A DNA stretch of 64,000 nucleotides, from contig NC_018215.1 in NCBI RefSeq assembly GCF_000219625.1, positions 1,240,001 through 1,304,000 of the forward strand, given 5' to 3'. Below, piece by piece: positions 1 through 11,115 of this stretch. The notes under the pieces are model-generated. The model saw only the letters and a program-made list of their open reading frames with translations, made no database searches and was not told the origin of the DNA. A program made the position numbers and the translations under genes. Position 1 is the first letter of the stretch. Each line of letters starts with the position of its first letter. Origin of the DNA: Zymoseptoria tritici IPO323 (taxonomy: Eukaryota > Ascomycota > Dothideomycetes > Mycosphaerellales > Mycosphaerellaceae).

Positions 1-2059
1 TCCTCGGAATGCTGAGTGGTAACGCGGAGATCACCTCGCGCGAGGTTGAGGCTCCCGTGAAGTTCCACGACAAGATCCGTCGCCACGTTGACCGTCACCA
101 CCAGTCGTTGGGCGAGGGACAGATCCCGACTCAAGTCAGCTTCGGTGGTCCTCGTCAAGCCGCGCAAAGACGCAACCCAGGTCCGACCGTCAGTCTGCGC
201 GGACCTCAGGACTCAGTCGACACGCTGATGCAAAGTCTGCTGGCCTTCATCGAGCAGGAGAAGCAGGATGAACTTGAGCGTGGCTTCACATTGACATTCG
301 ACTTCCCGCAACAACATGCAAACCATCTCATCGGACGCAAGGGCGAGAACATCAACCGTCTCCGCGAGGAGTTCGATGTCGACATTCAGCTGAACGACGG
401 AAAGTGCGAGATCAAAGGTCCCGAGGCTAAAGCCAATGCTTGCAAGAAGCACATTTTGGAGATGGCGAAAAAGCTTGAAGACGAGACCACTCACCACCTC
501 AACGTGCCAGCCCAATATCACAGGGAGCTGATCGGAGCACAAGGCGCCCAGGTCAACCGTCTGCAGGACCGCTACAACGTCCGCGTAAACTTCCCTCGCA
601 ACAAGCAGGGCAACGATGACGATGGCGATGAGGGCGGCTCGCGCCGCAAGGACCAGCAGCAGCCAAACGAGGTTATCATCAAGGGTCCCAGCAGGGGCGC
701 CGATCAATGTCGCGACGAGCTTCTGAGCCTGCTCCAGTACGTCAAGGACAACTCACACACTGCTACCGTGTCCGTCGCACAAAATCAGCTGCCGTCATTG
801 ATCGGATCTGGAGGCAAGGAGATGGAGGCTCTGCGTCTCGAGACTGGCGCGCAGGTCGATGTTCCCAGCGCCCGTGATGCTGCTAGCGAGAACGGACGTG
901 CAGAGATCAAGATCAAGGGCTCGAAGAAGGCCGTTGAAGATGCCAAGAAGATGATCGAGGAGAAAGCCAAAGTGTTTGACAACACCATCACTCGGAATCT
1001 CGAGGTTGAACGAAAGCACCACCGCCTCATCATCGGATCTGGGGGTAAGTCTGATATTGAACTGAAGCATTGTGTTGCTGTACTAATATAGTCACAGGCT
1101 CGAACCTGCGAAACATCATCCTCCAAGCTGGTGGCCCAGAGGAGCAGCGCCTTCACAACCGCATGATCCGCTTCCCCAAGACTGACGTCGAGGGCAACAC
1201 CATTCGCGTGGAGGGTCAGAAGTCTGTCGTCGACAAGATCTGCTCTGCCATCGAAGCCCTTGTCAAGGACCAAGAGTCGCAGACCACTGAGAACATCGAA
1301 GTCAAGCCAGAGAAGCACCGTCTACTCATTGGCCGAGGAGGCGAGACTCGCCGTAACCTCGAGCAGCAATTCGGCGTCCAGATCAACGTCCCTCGCCAGA
1401 CCGACACCGGCCCAAATCGTTCTCAGGTGCGGATCCAGGGTCAGGCCGAGAACGTCGAGAAGGCCAAGGCACACATCATCGAGCTCACCAAGGACCTCGA
1501 GGGCGAGACCGTCTCCATTCCCCGCCGCTTCCACCACGTCATCGCGGATAACGGGCAATTCTTCCGCCGTCTGCGCAACGACCACAAAGTCACCGTCGAC
1601 CACGACGGCCAGCGCCCTCCACCAAAGACGACCGCTCCCACCCCAACCCGCGCCAACGGCGGCTCTATGCCTCTCATCACCGACGAGCCCGGCTCTAGCA
1701 GCCACTCCTGGGAATCGCACGATCTCAACTCCTCCACCGAAGAAGGCGACATCCCCTGGACTCTCTCCGGTGCCAGCCCTGAAGCCGTCGCTGGCGCGCG
1801 CGCCAAGCTTGAGAAGGCACTGGAGGAGGCCCAAAGGCAGGACACCATCGGCTTCCTCATCCTTCCGGACCCGCGTGCGTACCGACACGTCATCGGACCG
1901 GGCGGCAGTGAAATCAACCGCATTCGCAAGAAGACGGGCACGAAGATTCAGGTTCCACGGGATCAGCAGTCGGGCGAGGCGATTGAGATTGTGGGATCGA
2001 AGGCTGGGGTTGAGGAGGCGAGGGATGTGATTTTGGAGATTGTGCAGAATAATGCTTAG
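1..2059 (+). CDS. scp160: Vigilin / Scp160-like multi-KH RNA-binding protein (5' partial)
   Basis: The reading frame is already open at the window edge, so the N-terminal part of the gene lies upstream. Exons are 1-1044 and 1098-2059; the 53-bp intron has GTAAGT, a TACTAAT branch site and CACAG, and joins the frame inside a KH loop. Seven KH modules are visible by their GXXG loops: IGRKG, IGAQG, IGSGG, IGSGG (the one rebuilt by splicing), IGRGG, a degenerate IADNG, and IGPGG near the C-terminus. An acidic, Lys-rich insertion splits the second module, and a Pro/Ser-rich linker precedes the last. Vigilin family proteins bind RNA and associate with ribosomes at the ER; that role is known for the family, not shown here. 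Family assignment is firm; the exact orthology to yeast Scp160 is likely. Confidence 0.88.
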
Positions 2060-2626
2060 TGCAGAGGGAGAGTCGCATGTGGAGGTCGAATAAGATAATT
2101 GGATCGAGATAGTGTTGTTGCTGTTCCTGCCGCGAAAAAGGCGTGTAGATCAGATGTATCTTTAGATTGAGTGGACGTTTTAAAAGCGAAGAATGAGAAT
2201 ATTGTTTACTGTCACCGTCACTTGCAGTTGTCAAAAGCCACGAGTTGTGAATGAGTTTGTCATGCTTCGTTGATATCATACTTGATTGTTTGCAGCTTCC
2301 TTGCTTCTGCTGTGAATACTTCCGCCCATCTTCTGCTGCTGCTGTCTACTCTTGAAGCAGTCCGGTGGCCGCGTCCTCTTTGACCATGCTAAACTTGCTC
2401 GTACGTAACTCTTGCCATTTCGAAGCGTACTCGAAATTGATTGATGCGCGGAAAGTAATCGAAGAGGACAAAAGGACGTGCGCCTGCTATAATCAACTTG
2501 TGACTCTTCTCTGTCAGTGCCAGAGCTAGATCCAGCCAAATCTCCCAGCCTGGAGGATGCACTATCCCATGTCCGTACCCGACCTTTTGCTCAAAGCAAC
2601 CACGTTCCGGAAGACTCCTTGAATCT
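2060..2626. other. Intergenic, convergent 3' ends
   Basis: This gap lies between two convergent genes and should hold both 3' UTRs. A minus-strand reading frame at 2276-2539 has no recognisable motif. I see nothing else. Confidence 0.5.
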
Positions 2627-3751
2627 CTAGTATCTCCGCTCCCTCCTCTGCTTGTAGACCTCCGTCCTCGGCTTCCTCACCGGGAACTCTCTAGGGTGAC
2701 GGGCATGATCCGGAAACACCTTCGCACCACGACGAAAGCCACGTTGCCCACGAAGCGGCTTGCTCGCCCTGTGCGCGGCGTAGTTCTCCTCGCGCTGTTT
2801 GTGCCACAGCTCGACCTCTGCGCGAATTTCACGCTCCGGAACGGTAGTGCACATACCGAGGACGCTGTCGAGAATGGTGCGGCCCTTGAGGATGGCAGAG
2901 GTGGAACGGAAAGTGTCCATCTCTGGGTTGCTGATGTCGAATTTGGAGTCGTGGGTGATGTCGATGATTTCGATGCCGGAGGCTTCGGTGAGGTCGATCA
3001 CCTCAGGCTTAGTGTTCGTCTTCGACCACGCTCGTAGTGCTTTCTGATCGTCCATGTCTCGGTTTTGAAGTGAGAGAAAGAATCCGAGAACTTGATTCGC
3101 GACTTTGCAGGTACTTACATCCTTCGCCACAAAGGCAGAGGCAATTTTTGCTGCCAGTGCAATCTTCGTGCGGCTGAGCGACCACTTGCGACCTGGATCG
3201 TAGTAGAGTTGCTGCAACAACCTCAGCTCGAGGTTGAAGCCTGAACCGGACCGCATGCCAGCCGCTTGCTCGATCGAAGGATACAACTTGTACAGTCCGT
3301 TGCTGATCAGAGCATCGAAGCTCGCGGTACGGGAGTCGCCCTTCACGACCACGCTGTCCATTGTCACGAACTCGGCGAGCCCGCGAGGTGTGCCATCTCT
3401 GTCTTTCTTGAGGGCAAGGCCTAGCCTTGCCGCGAAGGAAGCGACGGATTCGAATTGCAGAAGTCCGCCAGCTGGCGTACGAGAGGCTTTGACGTCGAGA
3501 AAAGCGATGCGGATATTGATTTCGCCTGCCGCTTGTCGCTTGTGGGCGAGTTGGAGCGCGAGGTGCAGTGAGATAGTCCAGAAGATGTAGGGGTTGTGCG
3601 GAGCAATTAGCTTGCCGGAGAGTGCGATGATGAGCTGCGCTTCGAGGGTCATGCCTGGTGCTGGACCGAAGATTGCAGAGGCGGGCTTGAACTCGAAGCG
3701 GTCGTTGAAGCCATTGGACTGATCTGAGTAGACTCGGAACAGGTACGCCAT
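2627..3751 (-). CDS. DUF7587-like domain protein
   Basis: The predicted protein has 374 residues if unspliced. Residues 1-120 (starting MAYLFRVYSDQSNGF, then an NPYIFWTISLHLAL helix and an IAFLDVKAS strand) resemble the fungal DUF7587 domain, which has an ADP-ribosyltransferase-like look; I recall this from the family and could not check it. No catalytic residues are claimed. The C-terminal 60 residues are very basic (Arg/Lys-rich), which could serve nucleic-acid binding or nuclear entry. A perfect donor GTAAGT at 3118 and a CAG at 3044 define a possible 75-bp intron that is a multiple of three with no stop, so spliced and unspliced forms would both be open; the protein would be 349 residues if it is removed. 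The gene converges with the KH gene. Function unknown. Confidence 0.6.
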   Translation of the reverse strand: MAYLFRVYSDQSNGFNDRFEFKPASAIFGPAPGMTLEAQLIIALSGKLIAPHNPYIFWTISLHLALQLAHKRQAAGEINIRIAFLDVKASRTPAGGLLQFESVASFAARLGLALKKDRDGTPRGLAEFVTMDSVVVKGDSRTASFDALISNGLYKLYPSIEQAAGMRSGSGFNLELRLLQQLYYDPGRKWSLSRTKIALAAKIASAFVAKDVSTCKVANQVLGFFLSLQNRDMDDQKALRAWSKTNTKPEVIDLTEASGIEIIDITHDSKFDISNPEMDTFRSTSAILKGRTILDSVLGMCTTVPEREIRAEVELWHKQREENYAAHRASKPLRGQRGFRRGAKVFPDHARHPREFPVRKPRTEVYKQRRERRY

Positions 3752-4050
3752 GATAGCGGAGGGGACCGATATTTGTTAGAGGTGATGCAAAGGCGTTCGT
3801 CGGTGAGCAATGAGAAGAAAAAGGTCAGATACTTGTACCGTTCGTGGTGAGGTAGCAGCGTCATGATATCTTCTTCACATGCATGCTTTAGCAGCTGAAA
3901 AGCGGCTGGAATTCACCTTGCCTCTCAGTTCTGGGGTGATGAAGCACCAAGAGCGGCGGCATCAGCGTGATCGCGGTGAAATGGCACATGCGTGAGCAAG
4001 GTGAATAGTTCAGTAGTCCAATAGGCGTGTTTTGTTGCTACTATCACATG

Positions 4051-7000
4051 TCAGTCGCTTTCCAACCAGTCAGGCTCAAGTTCGTCGTCTTCGGAATCAC
4101 GAGATGGCAGAGAGTCTGCGTCGCTGCGACTGGCTGCTGCCTCATTGGCATTTTCATCCATAGCTTCGTCATTGTTCCTGCCGTTCAGAGCGACTTGAGC
4201 ACCATGTCTCTTCTCCGCTGGCCGTGAACTGCTGGCTGGAGGCGCTATGCGTGAGGAACCCGCGGATGAGAGACCTCCCAAGGTCTCGGACACACCATTG
4301 TCGTTGATACCGTCAGCGTCGGCGTCTTCTTCTACAATAAATCCCCCGCCCTGACCATCCTCAAACGCGTGGTCAAAATTCGCATTGGTCGAGTGCGAGC
4401 TCTTCTGATTGCCCACGTCGGCATCCGGAAGGAAACCGCCGGTTGATCTCTGCTCGTCGTTGCCGTCAATAATGAACCCACCGCGTTGCCCGTCCTCGTC
4501 TTCTACGGGTCCAGTATGGTCCGCAGAAGCGGTTTCATCCTCGTGCGTAGAACCGGCCGCGTCGGGTAGGAAACCACCACCTAAATCCTGATTTCCAGTT
4601 TCCTCGGCGAAAAACCCTCCTTGCTGGTCGTCGTCATGTTCCGAGGTATGTTTTGCTGATCTTTCACCGTAGCCAGTCGGCTCAGTGTCGTGGTCAGTAA
4701 CAAGGCTTCTGTCGTCTTCGCTGTCTTCATCGACGACCCTGCGCTTCTGTCGTGCAGCTTTGGGCTTTGCATTCAGTTCCCCCATTGAAAATTGCCCAGC
4801 AGTGGGCAAGACATCATCTTCAGCGGCCCCTAGAAAGAACCCTCCAGGCTGGCTATCACGGTCATCCATCACCCCATCAACGTTGACATCGTCAAGCTCT
4901 TCCTCGTCATCATTCTTCCCATCACCGTACGCACTGACTCGCTCTGCAATCCGCAGACCCACCAAGAAGCGTTTCCACTGCTGCAAAGCCATCAGACTGC
5001 GCGCACGAGACTCCTCTTCTACTTGAGCATCCTCGAAGCCATCAATTACTGCCTGCACAGCATCGGCGAACTGCTGAGCCACGATGATGCCTTCCACGAT
5101 GGCTGTGCCATGGCGACCCTTGAATTGGAATCCGGTCACAGCCTCAGCATAGTCTACCTTGAGCAGCCGAGCGGCGTCTTTGGCCAAGCGATGGCGAACG
5201 TGTGCGCCTCCATACGGTACCATGGATGGGACGTATATGTCGAGGTTTCCATACGCATTCCTCGGTACTCTGCCTCTTTCGACAGGCGGTGGAACATACA
5301 GCTGCGTTTGATGCGGCGCGTAGAGAGCTGTAGTACTCGCAGGTCCGTCGCCATTAAGATCATCAATGTCGACTGAGCGTTGTCGTCTGGACCGTGCAGC
5401 AACATGCTTCAGAGGCTGCTCGCCTTCTTTGACTTCCCGACCACAGCGGTACCATTTGTCAGCGCTCTTGCAACTCAGCAGATCTTGTCTTCGATACACG
5501 GACTCCATTCTCGGCTTTGCAGCAGTTCCAGCGTTCACTTTCCCAACCTCGCGCATGGGATAGATCACCTCGTTGCGTTTCAAGTGTCGTTCCAGAGCGT
5601 AGTATGGATGGTCCTTGAAATCCAGTACATTGGCAGGCATACCTTCGCGGGCCTCCTTCTGTGCTAACTCGGCATCCTCGACCTGATCTCTATCGAGCAG
5701 TCCACCCCGTCGGCGAAAGATGCGCATAGCCTTTTTGAACCACTTTGCGCCTTCATGCGACGACTCCACTCGAAATCGGCGAGTCTTTGCATTGTATGCC
5801 TTGGCATAGCGTTTCGTCACATCGCGAGCAACGCCGGTATCTTCAACAGCAATGGCGTACGTAAGTTGGTTCAAGTCGTAGGAAGATGGTGGTTCCAGCT
5901 TGAAGGCTTTGTTGACGGTGTGAGTGACGATTGGATCCACGGGTAGCCACTTCTGCTGCGCCTTGTTGAATGCTTCAACCCAGTATACTGGGTATGAAAG
6001 CTTCTGCACCGGCTTCTCCCGTTTTGTCACTGGCGCTGCGTCCGACTTTGAAGCAAACGCAGGCCTTCCCAGCCGCCTCCGCACAGATGGGATCTTGCCT
6101 CTGCTTCCAGACCCTTTCACGGCAATATCTTCGGGATCGCTAGCAGACTGATCGGTGTTCGATGCCGTCGCAAACACTCGCTGCCTGACGGGTTTTCGTG
6201 GCGTCGCACCTTTGGGTACACTGCCGAAAGGCAGTGGCTGGAGCGAGCAGACTAGTCGAGTTTGAACTCCGACCGCACGAAGCAAAGCACAGAAGAGCTG
6301 ATTGCCGGTGTCTTGAGAACCCTCCATAGCTTTGGCAGCTCGTATGAAATCAGATCTGTCCATGGGCTCGGCATATTCCCCCACGATATCAGCATCTTCT
6401 TCCACAATCCAATGTGACTTGCTGAGTCCTTGAGCAGTCACCCGAAATTCTGCTGTGAAAGAATCAATGGCCTGCTGAAGTCCGTCCACGAATGATCTGT
6501 TGCGCTGGAATTGAGAGAATTCCGCCTTAGGGTTCAGGTATGATATGGTCTTGGAAGTGAGTAGAGGACGTAGATGACGTTGTACGACGGCGTTGTTGCA
6601 CCATGCGTTGAGATATTTGATGTGTCCTAGAAGACAAAGGACGTGTAGCTTGTGAACTATCAGTCGCTGAGCTTTTTCAGCAAATGTCGCAGGCTTCCTC
6701 CGGTTCGTTTGGCGCGATCGCTTTGAGATGTCCTCTGGCTTGATGGAGATGGCGAGGTCTTCGATGCCGTCTGCTTCGGAAGAGCTGGAGTACTTCTCTG
6801 CCTGGCTGAGGTCGACATCTTCGAACTGAAAGTCACTGACCTCAGATTCGGAGGAATCCTCGACAGTCTGCGGGTGCTTGGCATGGCTTGCTTCACTCCT
6901 GGGCTTGCTCACGACCTCGTTCTTTGCGGTCTTCGGCGCTTGCTTGGGACTCTTCTCCTGCGCGATCCTTCGTCTCTTCGTGGGCGGACTGACGTCGTCT

Positions 7001-7140
7001 GGGAAGCTCTCAACGTCAGCCTCGGCCAGCATGGACTGGAACACATCGGGAATGTCGTTATGACCTCCACGGGAGCGCGCGGATCGTCGAGGCGGAACAG
7101 CTTTGGGCCGATCTCTGCCTTTCCCTCTACTCGGGGCCAT
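4051..7140 (-). CDS. rad4: DNA repair protein Rad4 (XPC homologue)
   Basis: Single exon, 1029 residues. I chose the ATG at 7140 (MAPSRGKGRDRPKAVPPRRS) rather than the in-frame one at 7293 because a basic, Ser-rich N-terminus is usual and the extra 51 residues look like 5' UTR. The order is: disordered acidic N-terminus; transglutaminase-like fold (around FCALLRAVGVQTRLVCSLQP and YPVYWVEAFNKAQQKWLPVD); BHD1 (DHPYYALERHLKRNEVIYP); BHD2; and BHD3 (RNAYGNLDIYVPSMVPYGG). Rad4/XPC recognises helix-distorting lesions and starts global-genome nucleotide excision repair with Rad23 in the nucleus. The C-terminal 250 residues are acidic and carry six spaced GGF[FIL] motifs (about 4320-4860), described in the findings. 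Assignment is firm. Confidence 0.95.
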   Translation of the reverse strand: MAPSRGKGRDRPKAVPPRRSARSRGGHNDIPDVFQSMLAEADVESFPDDVSPPTKRRRIAQEKSPKQAPKTAKNEVVSKPRSEASHAKHPQTVEDSSESEVSDFQFEDVDLSQAEKYSSSSEADGIEDLAISIKPEDISKRSRQTNRRKPATFAEKAQRLIVHKLHVLCLLGHIKYLNAWCNNAVVQRHLRPLLTSKTISYLNPKAEFSQFQRNRSFVDGLQQAIDSFTAEFRVTAQGLSKSHWIVEEDADIVGEYAEPMDRSDFIRAAKAMEGSQDTGNQLFCALLRAVGVQTRLVCSLQPLPFGSVPKGATPRKPVRQRVFATASNTDQSASDPEDIAVKGSGSRGKIPSVRRRLGRPAFASKSDAAPVTKREKPVQKLSYPVYWVEAFNKAQQKWLPVDPIVTHTVNKAFKLEPPSSYDLNQLTYAIAVEDTGVARDVTKRYAKAYNAKTRRFRVESSHEGAKWFKKAMRIFRRRGGLLDRDQVEDAELAQKEAREGMPANVLDFKDHPYYALERHLKRNEVIYPMREVGKVNAGTAAKPRMESVYRRQDLLSCKSADKWYRCGREVKEGEQPLKHVAARSRRQRSVDIDDLNGDGPASTTALYAPHQTQLYVPPPVERGRVPRNAYGNLDIYVPSMVPYGGAHVRHRLAKDAARLLKVDYAEAVTGFQFKGRHGTAIVEGIIVAQQFADAVQAVIDGFEDAQVEEESRARSLMALQQWKRFLVGLRIAERVSAYGDGKNDDEEELDDVNVDGVMDDRDSQPGGFFLGAAEDDVLPTAGQFSMGELNAKPKAARQKRRVVDEDSEDDRSLVTDHDTEPTGYGERSAKHTSEHDDDQQGGFFAEETGNQDLGGGFLPDAAGSTHEDETASADHTGPVEDEDGQRGGFIIDGNDEQRSTGGFLPDADVGNQKSSHSTNANFDHAFEDGQGGGFIVEEDADADGINDNGVSETLGGLSSAGSSRIAPPASSSRPAEKRHGAQVALNGRNNDEAMDENANEAAASRSDADSLPSRDSEDDELEPDWLESD

Positions 7141-8341
7141 GGCTGAGCATATCGTTGATTGCTGATGTGTCTCAGTGAGGTGTTGATCAGCAATCGCACG
7201 GAAGCAACTCTTCCCAGCGCATGATGACGTCGGAGCTTTGTGAGGCTCGGCGGTCGGCTCAGCAGTACCGAAACGGGCCGTCCCTAGCCTCAACTCAAAT
7301 CATAGCACGTCTCCACTCTCCAGCACGTTCGGGCTGTCGCCCCTAAGCTCTGTGCTCTGCAACAACGATTCAGCTCCATCCCAGCAACCACACCGATCGT
7401 CGAGTGGACCCCACGGAATCGTAACCTTCACCATCAGGATTCGCGCATAGCCCGCCAGATGATATCGCTGTGCGAGTGACCTCACGCAGATACTCAACAA
7501 GACTCGCCTCGGATGCAGGCACGCGGATCTTCGCGCAGCGCACGGGCATCGAGCCTCACACGAAGACAAGGACATTCGCGAGATCAGAAGCCGCAGCTAT
7601 GTGCTCGCCCTGTGCAGAGCGCTATACATCGGGACGTTCTTCACGTAGGAGCAATTCCCTGGAGCGGAGCATGTGGCGAGACTCATTCGTGAGCTCTGAA
7701 TCCATTCGACTCTCGCCTGGCTCATTGAAAGGTGAAATTGCTAAGGTCCTCTATTATGGACGGATACCTTGCGCATCAGGCGCCCTGCTCCTTCTCCCGG
7801 ATCATCCTCTACGCGCATGGATTCGCCGTTCAACGCAATGAACGTGAATCATGCTCAAGGGAAGATCTTTCACCCATGGACTGAGCATCTTATAGATGCA
7901 AGCCCTGCAGGTCAGGATACAGCCATCTCTTCCCAATCGCACTGGACTGATGCATGCAGAATCTCATCAATACTTGCCATACCGCGCCCTGGACCCTGCT
8001 TGGACGGGAGACGACAGGGATGATAATCTTGGCTCGCATGTGTGCACTACGCGCGCACAGCACGTTGTCTGCTAATTTGCCTATCAATTTTACCCTGCAT
8101 CTTTGCTACCTGTCCCAATGGGGATCTTCCCTCTCCTCGAAGCTGTAGCCCGGTAAAGGATTGGTTGACTTCGACCAACCGCAGAATGAAGGTTTCATAA
8201 TGTCGCTTTCAGCCGTGCCAGCAAACACGACATGACTCTGTTGTTTGTTGAGGACACTTTTACGACCAAGACGCAGGTGACGATGCCTCGCGTACATCGG
8301 GGCCAAAGATCATTCGTCGCCGCGGGCGCGCTTCACATGTG
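7141..8341. other. Intergenic between rad4 and the transposon island
   Basis: About 1.2 kb of normal-composition DNA upstream of rad4, so the first few hundred bases should be its promoter. Short frames on both strands (for example 7300-7575 minus, 7470-7841 plus) show no motif and overlap each other. It ends at the left target-site duplication of the hAT element (8334-8341). Confidence 0.5.
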
Positions 8342-8802
8342 TAGGGATGGGCGCCCACAATCCACACTATGGCCATACACGTGTATACCTACGCGGACGG
8401 TGTGTACTAAAGAATTGGTAGTAACCGTCTATAAGGGTAATAACTTACGCGTTACCTGTATTAGCATAGTATATCGCTGCATTATCGGTCCTTCTTATTG
8501 CCGCCGTTTAAAACGACGCTTCTACTGCACCTCTTATTATTTGTAACTGCTCTTACTACTCTTAAAGTCGACTAATCGAATTATAGTGTTTATAAGGCTC
8601 TAAATAGCTCGTAAGGTCTGTATTCGATAGAGCTATAACGGTAGTAATAACAGTATAATAGAAGGGTTGCTAGATCGTATATAGAAGGAGGCAGTCTCGG
8701 TAGAGTCGTTGTTAGTAATTAAAAGGATAGTAAGTCGCTGCTGCAATATTAAGTTAATTACTACTTCTTTATACCTCTAATTACTCTTAAACCTTCTATT
8801 TA

Positions 8803-10980
8803 ATGCCTAACTAACGACGACGCTCTACAAAGAGGCGTATAAGGACTAAGGATAGCTACTAGCTTAAAGTTACTCGCGGCGTTCTTAAGGAGGGCAAGCG
8901 ACACCCTAATGTCGTCTATATCTACTACAAGGACGAGTAGACTTCGAATAAACGAGGGCGTGTTATTAAGTATCTAAGAAGGTGTCCGTAGCTTCCGGAG
9001 CATCTATAGAAGTAGTATTAGTCGGAGCGAGTACTAGTTAATAAGGACGCTACTATAACTAGTTTCGAGACCGCGCCTTTAACTTTAAGCCCTTTACGCT
9101 ACTGTTAGCGAGGTATGCTCTAGTATGCTAATGCTATAGATAAGAAGGAGTCTAAGGCTGCTATTAATAACTGCGGTTAGTAGATCTTTAGCGCCGGTCT
9201 ACTATTAAGCACTGTAGAAGATCCTAGGTTTCTAAGGTTTTATAAGCGTCTACGTCCTTCCTTTACGCCGCCGTCGCGCAGAGCTCTTACCGGCACGATA
9301 CTACTACGCTAGTACACCGCTATAAAGGCTACGATCGATAAAGCGATCCGGCGTAGTAACAACGTTACGTTAGTAACAGATAGATAGTCGAATCCGCGTA
9401 GTAAAGTAATTGTTAACTATCTCGTAGTAAGTTAATTAGTTAGTTTAGTATCGAAAATAAAGCCTACTAACTAACGTTTGTAGGTTACCTCTCGAGCGCT
9501 ATATTTCCTTAGCTCCGTAGCTACGAAACTCGACTGCTATACCGGCGAGTATCTCGCTAACGGTCTCTTAGATGTAATCTAAGAATATCCTAGAAAAGTA
9601 GTTACGTTGTGCACTAATAATACCTTAAATATAAGGTCTATACGCTCGAGAGTATGTTAGACTTTCTTTAATGCTAAGTTACTTCTAATTCCGGTTTAGC
9701 GCTACTTAAATCCGGGGGCGGAAGGGGCGGCACGCTCTATCGATAAGCTATTAACTAATTAACTAACGCGCTAGTAGGTCGTAAGGCTACATCCTTAAAT
9801 CGTTAGAATTAGCTACTATTCTTACAACTTTAACAACCTTATGCTCGACATTTATAAGGACGACGACATTACACTAGTATTCTACGGCATTAAGGAGGTA
9901 GCTAAGTACTTTAAGAATTATCCCTTCGTAGTTAAGACCCTCCGGCACATCGCTAATAGCCTAATTACTACCTTCTAGCTACCTAGCAAAACGCGCTAGT
10001 AGGGCAGACTAAACTACGCAAAAGCTATTAATAATAACCGCCGTTACCTTTAGACCCTTACTAACAACATAGATAAGTACAAGGCTATGCTGCTTAGACC
10101 TAGAGCCTTACTAGATGCACGAGAAGCGTAGCAGCGTATCTTTACTATCCTCGAGCAGCCGACCTTTTAGTCGGATTTAAAGAGCTACCTTAAACTAATA
10201 ACACCCTTCCTTATAGTTACACTCGCATTAGAGACAGACCGGCTATCGCTCTTACGCGTCTACGGCTACTAGAAGATGCTCTTTAATATATTATTTAACA
10301 CTAGCCTTATTAGTTAAGCTGTTATTAATAGTAAGCTCGAGCACCGATATAGATAGGCCTACTATCCCCTTATAGTTGTAGCCTACCTCGTAGACCCCTT
10401 AGTCCGTAACTATAAGGACTACCGCTTTATCCTTATTAATAACGAGACCCTCGACAGTCTGCGGCTATAGATCTACTAGTATTGCTACGACATCCTTACT
10501 ATCGACAAGACCGCTAAGTTTAAGACGTTAGGGACTAATAAACGCATAGCTCTAACTAATAAACTAATAGTAGAGGTAGTAGCCGGCCTTACGCTTCTTT
10601 GCTTAAAGTAGGGACTATTTAGTAATAGGATAACCTAGCAGGCACACTACTAAATAACTCCCGTATAATAGTAGCAGAACTTCTTTTAAGACAGCTATCT
10701 AGCTCTAACAGCTCTCGCGCTGTTAGCACTATCTATTGCACTAACGACCGGCACCGCCGAGCGCAATTAGTTAGCCTATAGCTTTATTTATAACCTCCGC
10801 CGCAATAAGCTTACCTACGCTACCGTTAAGATACTTATGTATTTGTATTAGAACCTCCGTATATAACGTAAGCTTGCTTACAGCTCTAAGGGACTCGAAG
10901 ACGACGAGGGGGACTAGTTTAATAGCCCTAAGGCTATTATTAATAGCGTATTTATATAGGACATTAGTAACGAGGCTTAA
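8803..10980 (+). pseudogene. hAT transposase relic (DUF659 and C-terminal dimerisation domain)
   Basis: One frame runs about 726 codons with no frameshift found, but contains roughly 44 TAA/TAG codons (hand count) and no TGA. The stops sit where Trp or Gln is expected, as RIP (TGG to TAG, CAG to TAG) would give. Visible parts: a BED-finger-like start; a DUF659-like piece reading VTLVTDR then a stop then SNPRSK; the second acidic region now reads LCTNN instead of an expected D-N; and the hallmark hAT dimerisation region near the end (ALSIALTTGTAERN followed after a stop by LAYSFIYNLRRNKL). An acidic tail follows to 10980. The true start may lie upstream of 8803. It cannot make protein as it stands. 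Confidence 0.8.
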
Positions 10981-11102
10981 GGTAGAAGGAAGTGTAGAGG
11001 TTTATAACGTAGTAGATTGTATATACGTAACTAACTATTCCCCTTTAGGTTATCCTTCCTTACAACTACTATAGACTCTATAGTAGAATCTATAGTGTAT
11101 AT

Positions 11103-11115
11103 ATACACTTTCCTT
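11103..11115 (+). repeat. Target-site duplication of retroelement copy 1 (left)
   Basis: The 13-bp word atacactttcctt recurs exactly at 12022-12034, on the far side of the CAAA tail. A duplication of this length with a simple-repeat tail on one side is the signature of target-primed reverse transcription. Confidence 0.85.

Noticed and set aside
213..707. Minus-strand 164-codon frame opposite the KH gene
   Set aside because: A shadow of the coding strand; hydrophobic look comes from the complement of Lys/Glu-rich codons.
7140..7293. 51-residue N-terminal extension of Rad4
   Set aside because: The extension has no Rad4-like feature and looks like leader; the inner ATG gives the usual start.
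10874..11074. 66-codon plus-strand frame after the hAT transposase
   Set aside because: Out of frame with the transposase tail and without any motif; chance frame in RIP-altered DNA.
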